Shown: positions 42,792 to 48,988 of the stretch, in pieces
How the letters are laid out: each line of letters opens with the position of its first letter
Position numbering within the stretch: the first letter of the stretch is position 1
Source of the DNA: JAFALK01 sp036500605
Lineage (GTDB): Bacteria > Pseudomonadota > Gammaproteobacteria > Burkholderiales > Burkholderiaceae_C
Assembly: GCA_036500605.1 (NCBI GenBank)
Contig: DASYBU010000021.1
Span: 248,001 to 312,000 of the forward strand
DNA length: 64,000 nt
Direction: 5' to 3'
Notes under the pieces: generated by a model
What the model was told of the DNA's origin: nothing
Databases searched by the model: none
The model's input: the letters and a program-made list of their open reading frames with translations, nothing else
Program-made: the position numbers and the translations under genes

Positions 42792-43468
42792 CAGCGGGCC
42801 CCTTCCTTGAGGAGCACCACGCGCACGGTCTTGAAGAGGATGCCCACATCGCCAAACAGCGAACGCTGCGCGACATAGCGGCGGTCCAGCTCCACGCGCT
42901 CCTCGTAGGTCGTGTTGTTGCGGCCGCTGACCTGCCACAGGCCCGTGATGCCGGGCCGCACGCTCAGGTAGTGCCAGCGCACGCGGCCGTAGCGCGACAG
43001 CTCGGGCACCGTGACGGGGCGCGGCCCCACCAGGTTCATCTCGCCGCGCAGCACGTTCAAGAGCTGCGGCAATTCGTCGAGACTGCTCTTGCGCAGGAAG
43101 TTGCCGATCGGCGTGATGCGCGGGTCGTTCGTGAGTTTCTGATCCCGCTCCCACTCGGCACGTGCCGCCGGATGGGCTGCGAGGTGATCGGCCAGCGCCT
43201 TCTCGGACTCGCGCAGCATCGAGCGGAACTTCAGGCAGGGAAACAGCTTGCCATCGCGTCCGACGCGGTAATGCGCAAAGAAGATCGGCGGCCCATCGCG
43301 CTGCCAGATCAGGAAGGACACGATCAAGAGCAGCGGGCTCAGGAGCAGCAGCAGCAGCAGCGCCGCCAGTTGGTTGAATCTGAGCTCGACCGCGTCTCGC
43401 AGCCTCGCGTCAGAGCCGGACAGTGGATGAAGATCCTTGGCTTGCGCCACGAAGTTTGCAACGGTCAT
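42791..43468 (-). CDS. Polyprenyl-phosphate phosphoglycosyl transferase (sugar-priming enzyme)
   Basis: First gene of the EPS operon; transfers a sugar-1-phosphate to undecaprenyl phosphate to begin the repeat unit. At 225 residues it is the short, PglC-like form: one hydrophobic re-entrant segment (LAALLLLLLLSPLLLIVSFL, residues about 34-53), then the catalytic core. Signatures are FPCLKFRSM, RKSSLDELPQLLNVLRGEM, NLVGPRPVT and RPGITGLWQVSGR. It has an AAGGAG ribosome-binding site and a sigma-54-like promoter 49 bp upstream. Confidence 0.95.
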   Translation of the reverse strand: MTVANFVAQAKDLHPLSGSDARLRDAVELRFNQLAALLLLLLLSPLLLIVSFLIWQRDGPPIFFAHYRVGRDGKLFPCLKFRSMLRESEKALADHLAAHPAARAEWERDQKLTNDPRITPIGNFLRKSSLDELPQLLNVLRGEMNLVGPRPVTVPELSRYGRVRWHYLSVRPGITGLWQVSGRNNTTYEERVELDRRYVAQRSLFGDVGILFKTVRVVLLKEGAR

Positions 43469-43515
43469 GGGCCATCTCCTTGCGTCGATGAGGTCATTCG
43501 GTCACGCTCTCTCAA

Positions 43516-43531
43516 CGCAAGAGCCGCGCCA
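43516..43531 (-). promoter_or_regulatory. Sigma-54 promoter candidate for the EPS operon
   Basis: On the minus strand TGGCGCGGCTCTTGCG matches TGGCRCG-N4-TTGC. The -12 GC is 49 bp before the start codon of the priming transferase, leaving room for a leader of about 37 nt with its AAGGAG site. It shares TGGCGCG-N4-TTGC with the site at 23763 that precedes the other polysaccharide operon. Confidence 0.7.
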
Positions 43532-43629
43532 GTGGCGACTCCCCAATCTGGCTCGCGCGCCCCACGAAAGCGCGGGGTGCGCCAGAAACGATTGAAGCGA
43601 ACAAGGAGAGTGCGCATATCGCTTTGGCG

Positions 43630-43657
43630 CGGTGCAAACGCGCGCTGGCGTGCACCG
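43630..43657. promoter_or_regulatory. Inverted repeat CGGTGCA-N14-TGCACCG, candidate enhancer site
   Basis: Arms at 43630-43636 and 43651-43657, about 110-140 bp upstream of the EPS sigma-54 site, the usual distance for an NtrC-type activator. A third copy of CGGTGCA lies at 43715-43721. The binding protein is unknown; the NtrC-family regulator at 53275-54747 is a candidate. Confidence 0.45.
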
Positions 43658-43755
43658 TGAAAAAGCGTCGGCGGGTCTCGTCGTTGCAAAGTGTTTCCTC
43701 TGCATTGAGGACGACGGTGCACGTCGCGCGGAGCGCGGCGGCCTTGTCTCCATCT

Positions 43756-43789
43756 GTCCTACAAATCCTGTACGGCGCCGTCCTACAAA
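43756..43789 (+). repeat. Direct repeat GTCCTACAAA, two copies 24 bp apart
   Basis: Copies at 43756-43765 and 43780-43789. Related TCCTACAAA sequences precede rpoN (minus strand, near 47548) and the hybrid kinase (near 50270). Confidence 0.7.
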
Positions 43790-43859
43790 CCAGCACTCCC
43801 GGTGTGCCCACGGCACGCTGAAAGTGCGCTGAGGAACGCGAAAAAGGTGCGGGATTCCA

Positions 43860-43894
43860 GCGCGCGGATGTATGAATATGTAATTTCCGCGCGC
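43860..43894. repeat. 9-bp inverted repeat with an AT-rich 17-nt loop
   Basis: GCGCGCGGA (43860-43868) and TCCGCGCGC (43886-43894) flank TGTATGAATATGTAATT. The AT-rich centre stands out sharply from its GC-rich surroundings. It could be an operator or bent-DNA site. Confidence 0.55.
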
Positions 43895-43928
43895 AAAACA
43901 AAAAGGGCCAGCGATTGCTCGCTGGTCC
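43895..43928 (-). terminator. Rho-independent terminator of the Crp-family gene
   Basis: On the minus strand GGACCAGCGA, loop GCAA, TCGCTGGCCC is followed by TTTTTGTTTT. The T-tract is the A-run at 43895-43904. It begins 34 bp after the Crp-family stop codon and insulates the EPS promoter region. Confidence 0.85.
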
Positions 43929-43961
43929 TTCAGGTTTGAACGCCTCGAGGCGCGCTTTTCT

Positions 43962-44822
43962 TCACCCATATTGCGCGGCGCCTCGGTAACTCTTCCACGG
44001 GTCGGGGCGCGTGCTCGGGCTGCTCGAACCGTTCGATCCGAACGGAAGCAGGCGGTCGCACTCCAACTTCACGACCTCATAGCACTCGCAAGCGCGGTCT
44101 TCAAGACCGGCGCGGTCGAGCACTTCGATGTGGCCGCGTGCATAGCGGATCAGGCCGCTGCGTTGCAGCGCGAGCGCACAGGCGGTGACGCTTTCGCGGC
44201 GCACGCCCAGGCGACCGGCGAGCAGCTCCTGCGTGGTCTGCAGATCATTGCCGCGCACGCGGTCCAGACTCAGGAGAATCAGTCGGCAGACCTGTTGGTC
44301 GACCGAGTGGTGGCGGTTGCAGGTGGCGGTTTGCGCCATCTGCGTCAGCAAGGCCTGCGTGTAATGCAGCAGCAATTGCATCAGCGCGCCACCGCGGTTG
44401 AATTCCTCGGTGAGGATCTGGCCCTTGATGCGATAACCCTGGCCGGCGCTCTGCACCACGGCGCGGCCGTTGGTGGAGGTGCCGCCCATCAGCACGGGCA
44501 CGCCGACCACGCCGTCATTGCCGACCGTGGCGACTTCGGCGCAAGCGCCATCAGCCGTCAGGTTCTGCAGCGAAACGATCGCCGAGACCGGGAAGTACAC
44601 ATGGTTCAGGCTGCGACCGGACTCGTACAGCACCTGGCCGAGCGGCATGTCCACCAGCTCGAGCTGGTGCGACCAACGCTGCAAGTCTTCGACGGGCAAA
44701 GCTTCGAGCAGCAGGTTGACTTGCTGTGCGCCCTCGTTCGGTGTGGCCGCGCTGGCGCGGCGGCTGACCGAACGGGATTGGGCGGGCCGGACTGCGTTGA
44801 AGGGCGCTTCGATCACATGCAT
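43962..44822 (-). CDS. Crp/Fnr family transcriptional regulator
   Basis: 286-residue regulator from ATG 44822. A cyclic-nucleotide-binding-like sensor domain covers about residues 45-160 (LPLGQVLYESGRSLNHVYFP with M for the first L; VSAIVSL; GNDGVVGVPVLMGG). A Crp-type helix-turn-helix follows near residues 205-255 (TTQELLAGRLGVRRESVTAC). The usual cAMP-contact residues are not evident, so the ligand is unknown. ATG 44822 has GGAG nine bases upstream; the frame continues to 44915, but the extra 31 codons do not look coding. It is transcribed toward the EPS operon but ends in a terminator. Confidence 0.88.
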   Translation of the reverse strand: MHVIEAPFNAVRPAQSRSVSRRASAATPNEGAQQVNLLLEALPVEDLQRWSHQLELVDMPLGQVLYESGRSLNHVYFPVSAIVSLQNLTADGACAEVATVGNDGVVGVPVLMGGTSTNGRAVVQSAGQGYRIKGQILTEEFNRGGALMQLLLHYTQALLTQMAQTATCNRHHSVDQQVCRLILLSLDRVRGNDLQTTQELLAGRLGVRRESVTACALALQRSGLIRYARGHIEVLDRAGLEDRACECYEVVKLECDRLLPFGSNGSSSPSTRPDPWKSYRGAAQYG

Positions 44823-44967
44823 AGCAACTTGCTCCATGAAGAACTGATGGAAGTGATTCTTCCGTTCTGCATGGCGCCGGTCTGTCGGTGCGCTGGACAA
44901 CTCTTGGTAAGACATTGACTACAGGATTTGCGTTCAGAAATAAGGCGGTCTTGGCATCAATCCCGCA

Positions 44968-45393
44968 TCAATCCCAGTACGGGCGCGTGCTGTAGTACTG
45001 GTGCACCTCTTCATGCCAATCGCGATCGGACATGCTGGGCCAGTGCTTCTTGTCGAAGCTCGGTGCGTTGTCGAAATACTCCTTGTCGACGTTCATCACG
45101 AAGCAGTCGCGTTCAGCATCGAGCGTCAGGGCCGACCAGGGAATTGCGAACAGCCGCTCACCAAAGGCGAAGAAACCACCCGAGCGCATCACCGCATAGG
45201 CCACCAGACCAAGTTCGACGTCGAGCGTGACTTCCTCGATATAGCCGAGCGTTTCTTCCTCGTGGTTGACGACACGCTTGTCGATCATGGCGCCGGCGCC
45301 TTGCAGGCGCGGCCCTGGGCCGCCATCGGGTGCGGCGTGCAGCAGGCCGCGGTAGCGTTGGTCGATCTGGTAGCTGTCCAGGGTGTTCATCAT
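44968..45393 (-). CDS. PRC-barrel domain stress-type protein
   Basis: 141-residue soluble protein with a PRC-barrel from about residue 35 (GAGAMIDKRVVNHEEETLGYIEEVTLD) and an acidic/aromatic C-terminus (HEEVHQYYSTRPYWD). Such proteins recur in osmotic/oxidative-stress gene sets of betaproteobacteria; the molecular role is unknown. ATG 45393 is chosen over the frame opening at 45465 because GGAGAAG sits five bases upstream. A sigma-54-like promoter is about 55 bp upstream. Its stop lies in a small tandem duplication (ATCAATCCC twice, 44956-44975). Confidence 0.85.
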   Translation of the reverse strand: MMNTLDSYQIDQRYRGLLHAAPDGGPGPRLQGAGAMIDKRVVNHEEETLGYIEEVTLDVELGLVAYAVMRSGGFFAFGERLFAIPWSALTLDAERDCFVMNVDKEYFDNAPSFDKKHWPSMSDRDWHEEVHQYYSTRPYWD

Positions 45394-45447
45394 CAAAACT
45401 TCTCCATCGCGGTTGCGACGCCGATGCAGCGCCGTGCCCGCCTCAAG

Positions 45448-45463
45448 GGCAAGCGCCATGCCC
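45448..45463 (-). promoter_or_regulatory. Sigma-54 promoter candidate for the PRC-barrel gene
   Basis: On the minus strand GGGCATGGCGCTTGCC has GGC-R-Y, N5, TTGC with correct GG/GC spacing. The -12 GC is 56 bp before ATG 45393. Confidence 0.5.
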
Positions 45464-45474
45464 AAGGCGCCGGA

Positions 45475-45729
45475 TCAGCCGTTTCGGCCTGTCTTGTTAC
45501 GCAACCGTTCGTAAGCGCCATGCATAACGGGCCCCTTGTCGGTGTCGACGAGGCCGCGCTTCACATCACGGTAGGCCTGCTCCACGGTCTCGTCGTTCTT
45601 CTGTGCCGTGCTGTTCTGCGAGGATTCATCCGCCTCGTGCGGCAGCGGCGGCACCTTGTTGCCGGAAATACTGACGCTGGTCCGCGCTGACTTGCCGAAG
45701 GCGCCGCGGCGTTGGGTGGGATGGGCCAT
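45475..45729 (-). CDS. Small hydrophilic protein of unknown function (84 aa)
   Basis: Cysteine-free, highly charged 84-residue protein, probably disordered in the first half (HPTQRRGAFGKSARTSVSIS) and helical in the second (ETVEQAYRDVKRGLVDTD). I do not recognise a named domain. AGGAGA seven bases before the ATG and a sigma-54-like promoter support it as a real gene. It is divergent from another small hydrophilic protein at 45869. Confidence 0.75.
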   Translation of the reverse strand: MAHPTQRRGAFGKSARTSVSISGNKVPPLPHEADESSQNSTAQKNDETVEQAYRDVKRGLVDTDKGPVMHGAYERLRNKTGRNG

Positions 45730-45766
45730 GCTTGTTCTCCTGTTGTTTCCTGTTGTGTCTCAGAGG

Positions 45767-45782
45767 GGCAAGCAAGGTGCCC
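45767..45782 (-). promoter_or_regulatory. Sigma-54 promoter candidate for the 84-aa protein gene
   Basis: On the minus strand GGGCACCTTGCTTGCC; the -12 GC is 39 bp before ATG 45729. It is back-to-back with a similar site for the divergent gene. Confidence 0.55.
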
Positions 45783-45814
45783 GCGCCGTTCCGCATGCCG
45801 TCGCGCCTGCCGTC

Positions 45815-45830
45815 GGGCATTCCGATTGCC
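45815..45830 (+). promoter_or_regulatory. Sigma-54 promoter candidate for the 64-aa protein gene
   Basis: GGGCATTCCGATTGCC; the -12 GC is 40 bp before ATG 45869, mirroring the divergent site. The match is weaker in the -24 element, and GGGCA/TGCCC could alternatively form a hairpin. Confidence 0.42.
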
Positions 45831-45868
45831 CGGACAAGGCACCCGCAATTGCCGCAAAGGAAACCGTC

Positions 45869-46063
45869 ATGAGACAGACACAGAAAAACGAGTCCGACGA
45901 GGTTCGCAATCTCTCGACTGCGCGCCGGCCCAAGCACAAGCGGGATCTGTCCGATCGCGATGAACGCCATGAAGATGAGAACCTCACGTCGGTGGCCGGC
46001 GAGGAAGATCCCGGCAGCGCCGATGAGGAGCTGCGAGAGAAGGAGCCGGGACGAGACGTTTAA
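45869..46063 (+). CDS. Small acidic/basic hydrophilic protein (64 aa)
   Basis: 64-residue protein with no hydrophobic segment and no Cys or aromatic residues, dominated by Asp, Glu, Arg and Lys (RPKHKRDLSDRDERHEDE); almost certainly disordered. A longer frame opens at 45608, but AAAGGAAA eight bases before ATG 45869 marks the start. Function unknown; the setting beside rpoN and stress-type genes suggests a stress protein (inference). It converges on rpoN with a 31-bp gap. Confidence 0.65.
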   Translation: MRQTQKNESDEVRNLSTARRPKHKRDLSDRDERHEDENLTSVAGEEDPGSADEELREKEPGRDV

Positions 46064-46094
46064 GCAGCGTCAGCTTGGCTCGTGGGTCAGCGCT

Positions 46095-47507
46095 TCAGGC
46101 CGCCGCGCGGCGCCGCTGGTCACAAGGCTCGATGCGCAGCATCTGCCGGTACTTGGTGACAGTGCGGCGCGCCACGTCGAGGCCTTGCGCGTTCAGGCGG
46201 CGCGCAATCTCGGCATCCGAGAGCGCAACGCCGGGCGCCTCGGCCTCGAGCATCTGCTGCACCAAGCCGCGGATCGCCGTCGGCGAGCATTCACTGCCAT
46301 TGCGATTGATGTGAGCGCGCGAGAAGAAATGCTTGAGCTCGAAGACGCCACCGGGCGTGGCCATGTACTTGTTGCTGGTCACGCGCGAGACGGTCGACTC
46401 ATGCATGCCGAGCTCGTCGGCAATCTCCCGCAGGCCCAGCGGCCTCATCGCCATCGGGCCGTAGTCGAGGAAATGCCGCTGCCGGTCAATGATCGCCTGC
46501 GCCACATTGGCAATCGTCGAGAAGCGCTGCTCGATATTGCGCACGGTCCAGCGCGCCTCCTGCAGATGATCGGCCAGCTCCTGCGTGCCGCCGCCCGCCG
46601 CGTGCGTGTGCGCATGCCGCTGCAGCAGATCCACATAAGTCTTGTTGAGGCTGACCTTGGGCACGACCGAGGCGTTCAGCACCGCGGTCCAGCGGCCGCG
46701 CTTCTTGCGCACCAGCACATCGGGTGTGATGTAGCGCGTCTGTGCGAGGCCATGGCGCCAGCCGGGGCGCGGGTCCATGTGGCGAATGTGCCGGCAGGCC
46801 AGGTCCAGCTGCGAGGCCGAACAGCCGAGCTCGCGCGCCATGCCGGCCCACTGGTGGCGCGCCATCGCCTGCAGGCCGTGGTCGATGATGGCTGAGACGA
46901 GCGCGCGTTCTTCGAGACTGTCGATCGTGGTCAGTTGCAGCTGCAGGCATTCCTTCAGATCGCGCGCGCCCACGCCGAGCGGATCGAGCGATTGAACGTG
47001 GCGCAGTGCGGCCTGAAGTTCGCGCAGCTCGGGCTTCGGCGTCAAGGAACCCGGCGGCAGCAGCTCTTCAAGCGGCGTGCGCAGATAGCCGTCTTCATCG
47101 AGCGAGTCGATGACCGCATGCGCCAGCGCCAGCTCGCGCGTGGACAAACGCATCAAGGACAACTGGAAATGCAGATGCTCGGCCAGGCTGCTCACGCAAG
47201 GCAGGAAGTCGAGCGCGCTGACATCGCCGCCTTCGTTCAGGCGCGCGGACTGCGTGCCGTCGCCGACCCAGGGCTCATGATCGGCATCGAGGACGCTGCT
47301 CTCGCCCTCCTCCACTTCGATCTCGGCGCCGGCATCGGCGTCCGACTCGGGCTCGAAATCCAGAAAGGGATTGCGGCCCTGCAGGGCCGCAATCTCGAGA
47401 TTGAAATCCAGCGACGAGAGCTGCAGCAGGCGCACCGCTTGTTGCAGGCGGGGTGAGAGCGTCTGCGCCTGGGCTTGCTTGGCGTGGAGCGTGAGGTGAA
47501 GGTTCAT
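46095..47507 (-). CDS. rpoN: RNA polymerase sigma-54 factor RpoN (stand-alone copy)
   Basis: 470-residue sigma-54. Region I is Gln/Leu-rich (SPRLQQAVRLLQLSSLDF, activator-response region) and is followed by an acidic region II. The core-binding domain and the C-terminal DNA-binding part follow, with the HTH (GLREIADELGMHESTVSRVTSNKY) and RpoN box ARRTVTKYRQML (canonical ARRTVAKYRE). It lacks the lptB-hpf-ptsN neighbours of the housekeeping rpoN, so it may be a second copy. ATG 47507 begins region I directly; the longer frame from 47600 is not family-like. Confidence 0.95.
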   Translation of the reverse strand: MNLHLTLHAKQAQAQTLSPRLQQAVRLLQLSSLDFNLEIAALQGRNPFLDFEPESDADAGAEIEVEEGESSVLDADHEPWVGDGTQSARLNEGGDVSALDFLPCVSSLAEHLHFQLSLMRLSTRELALAHAVIDSLDEDGYLRTPLEELLPPGSLTPKPELRELQAALRHVQSLDPLGVGARDLKECLQLQLTTIDSLEERALVSAIIDHGLQAMARHQWAGMARELGCSASQLDLACRHIRHMDPRPGWRHGLAQTRYITPDVLVRKKRGRWTAVLNASVVPKVSLNKTYVDLLQRHAHTHAAGGGTQELADHLQEARWTVRNIEQRFSTIANVAQAIIDRQRHFLDYGPMAMRPLGLREIADELGMHESTVSRVTSNKYMATPGGVFELKHFFSRAHINRNGSECSPTAIRGLVQQMLEAEAPGVALSDAEIARRLNAQGLDVARRTVTKYRQMLRIEPCDQRRRAAA

Positions 47508-47543
47508 GTCCTCGGGCGCCGCAAGCTCCGTGCCGAGGACATG
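47505..47543. repeat. Perfect 11-bp inverted repeat spanning the rpoN start codon
   Basis: CATGTCCTCGG (47505-47515) and CCGAGGACATG (47533-47543), loop 17 nt. In rpoN mRNA the downstream arm contains the start codon and the AGGA before it, so the hairpin would mask translation initiation. Confidence 0.75.
47520..47535 (-). promoter_or_regulatory. Sigma-54-like site overlapping the rpoN leader
   Basis: CGGCACGGAGCTTGCG on the minus strand has GGCACG-N4-TTGC intact. The -12 element is only 14 bp before ATG 47507, too close for a normal promoter. If bound, holoenzyme could act as a roadblock for autorepression (inference). Confidence 0.4.
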
Positions 47544-47669
47544 CCTTTTGTAGGAAAAACGGAAACTTCCCCGAGCCGGGGGCCTCTTTGGGGCGCGCAC
47601 GCTTTCACTTCGCCGCGCGTCGCGTCGTCCTTACGTACCGATCCCGTCCAAAATTTGCGGCAAGCGAGC

Positions 47670-47685
47670 GGCAATCTGCGTGCCT
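47670..47685 (-). promoter_or_regulatory. Sigma-54 promoter candidate for rpoN
   Basis: AGGCACGCAGATTGCC on the minus strand matches GGCACG-N4-TTGC exactly. Start of transcription would be about 150 nt before ATG 47507, and the leader would contain the start-codon hairpin. Confidence 0.58.
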
Positions 47686-47737
47686 GCTTTATGCATACGG
47701 TGTGCGCTGGACCTCAAAGTTACCAAAGAATTACAGC

Positions 47738-47753
47738 GGGCGCGCCGATTGCC
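47738..47753 (+). promoter_or_regulatory. Sigma-54-like site before the ClsB-like gene
   Basis: GGGCGCGCCGATTGCC has GGCGCG-N4-TTGC. The -12 GC is 13 bp from ATG 47765 and 67 bp from the alternative ATG 47819, so its use depends on which start is right. Confidence 0.35.
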
Positions 47754-47764
47754 TGCGCCGAGGC

Positions 47765-48988
47765 ATGGACCTGCACTTCCCCGCCGCCTCCATTGAGAAC
47801 CGCCAGCGCCGCGCGCTCATGCGCAGCCTGAGCCGTCCCCTGCTGAACGGCAACCATGTGGAACTGCTTCAGGACGGCCCGGAAACCTTTGCCGCCATGT
47901 TCGAGGCGGTGGCCGAGGCGCACGACCATATCAATGTGGCGAGCTACATCGTCGACGCCGAAGGCCCGGGCCAGGAGTTGCTGAGCCGGCTCGTGGCGCG
48001 GCGGCGCCAGGGGATCGAAGTCAACCTCGCCTTCGACAGCGTGGGCTCCTTCGGCACCTCGCGCCGGGTCTTCGAGGCGCTGCGCCGCGACGGCATCACG
48101 CTGCTGGAGCACCGCCCCTTGAGTGTGATGAAGACCTGGCTCGACAAGGCGCTGCAATGGCGCAACCACCGCAAGCTGATGATCGTGGATGGCAGCACGG
48201 GCTTCATCGGCGGGCTCAATATCAGCGGCGTGTATTCGGGCTCAATATCAGCGGGCTCGGCTCCGTGCAGTCATACCGTTAGCGACAGCAGCACCGACAC
48301 CAACTGGCGAGACACCCACGTGCGCGTGCAAGGCCCCGTGGTCGGCGAGCTGCAGCGGCTCTTCGTCGACCATTGGCAGCGCCATGCCGGCCACCTGCCC
48401 GGGCCGGCCTGCTATTTCCCGACCTCGCGCAAGGTCGGTGGCCAGCGTGCCGGCGTGGCGGCTTCCGAATGCGGGCGCGGCCGCAATGATTTCTACCGGG
48501 CGCTGCTGGCCAGCATCGGCACGGCGCGCAGCCGCGCGTGGATCACGACCGCCTACTTTGTCCCGCCGCGGCGTCTGCTGAGTGCGCTGACGAAAGCGTC
48601 GCAGCGCGGGGTCGACGTGCAATTGCTGCTGCCGGGCCGCAGCGACTGCTGGGCGCCGCTGCATGCCGGGCGCTGGCACTACGGCCACCTGCTGCGGGCC
48701 GGCGTGCGCATCCACGAGCGGCACGACCGCGTGCTGCACGCCAAGACGGCCGTGATCGACGGCGTCTGGGCCTCGGTCGGCTCCAGCAATCTGGACTGGT
48801 GCAGCCTCGTGCACAACGCCGAGGCCAATCTGGTCGTGCTGGACGCGCCTTTTGCGCAGCGCATGGAGGAGATGTTCACCCTTGACGTGGCGCAGTCGCG
48901 CGAGGTGCTGCTGCAACGCTGGAACGGGCGCGGCAGCCTGGACCGGCTCAAGGAGTGGACAGCGACCCGTTTCGAGTCGCTGCTCTGA
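47765..48988 (+). CDS. clsB: Phospholipase D-family cardiolipin synthase (ClsB-like)
   Basis: 407-residue PLD-superfamily enzyme expected to make cardiolipin or phosphatidylglycerol derivatives at the inner membrane. Both HKD motifs are complete: HRKLMIVD from H135 and HAKTAVID from H325, each followed by the GG/GSSN segment (GFIGGLNIS; ASVGSSNLDW). There is no N-terminal membrane helix, as in ClsB. ATG 47765 starts a stretch with coding-type third positions; ATG 47819, eleven residues before GNHVELLQDG, is the alternative. The stop overlaps the antiporter start by one base. Confidence 0.88.
   Translation: MDLHFPAASIENRQRRALMRSLSRPLLNGNHVELLQDGPETFAAMFEAVAEAHDHINVASYIVDAEGPGQELLSRLVARRRQGIEVNLAFDSVGSFGTSRRVFEALRRDGITLLEHRPLSVMKTWLDKALQWRNHRKLMIVDGSTGFIGGLNISGVYSGSISAGSAPCSHTVSDSSTDTNWRDTHVRVQGPVVGELQRLFVDHWQRHAGHLPGPACYFPTSRKVGGQRAGVAASECGRGRNDFYRALLASIGTARSRAWITTAYFVPPRRLLSALTKASQRGVDVQLLLPGRSDCWAPLHAGRWHYGHLLRAGVRIHERHDRVLHAKTAVIDGVWASVGSSNLDWCSLVHNAEANLVVLDAPFAQRMEEMFTLDVAQSREVLLQRWNGRGSLDRLKEWTATRFESLL
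48212..48253 (+). repeat. 16-bp direct repeat inside clsB, in different reading frames
   Basis: GGGCTCAATATCAGCG occurs at 48212-48227 and 48238-48253 (26 bp apart), just after the first HKD motif. The first copy encodes GLNIS, the second is read one base shifted as GSISA. Confidence 0.85.

Larger units (their letters stand above)
43469..43961. other. 493-bp control region upstream of the EPS operon, no gene
   Basis: No convincing coding frame was found; overlapping short frames here lack ribosome-binding sites and family resemblance. From right to left it holds the terminator of the Crp-family gene, an AT-rich-loop inverted repeat, two GTCCTACAAA direct repeats, three CGGTGCA half-sites and a sigma-54-like promoter. 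Each is listed separately. Confidence 0.75.

Noticed and set aside
43905..43920. GG-N10-GC match on the plus strand (GGGCCAGCGATTGC)
   Set aside because: It is part of the terminator stem-loop of the Crp-family gene and lacks the C-R-Y part of a -24 element.
43469..43961. Possible small genes in the EPS upstream region (for example 43512-43901 minus)
   Set aside because: Overlapping frames of similar length on both strands, no ribosome-binding sites, and the region is densely filled with regulatory-looking repeats.
45001..45690. 229-codon plus-strand frame through the PRC-barrel and 84-aa genes
   Set aside because: Antisense to two genes that each have their own ribosome-binding site; no family resemblance.
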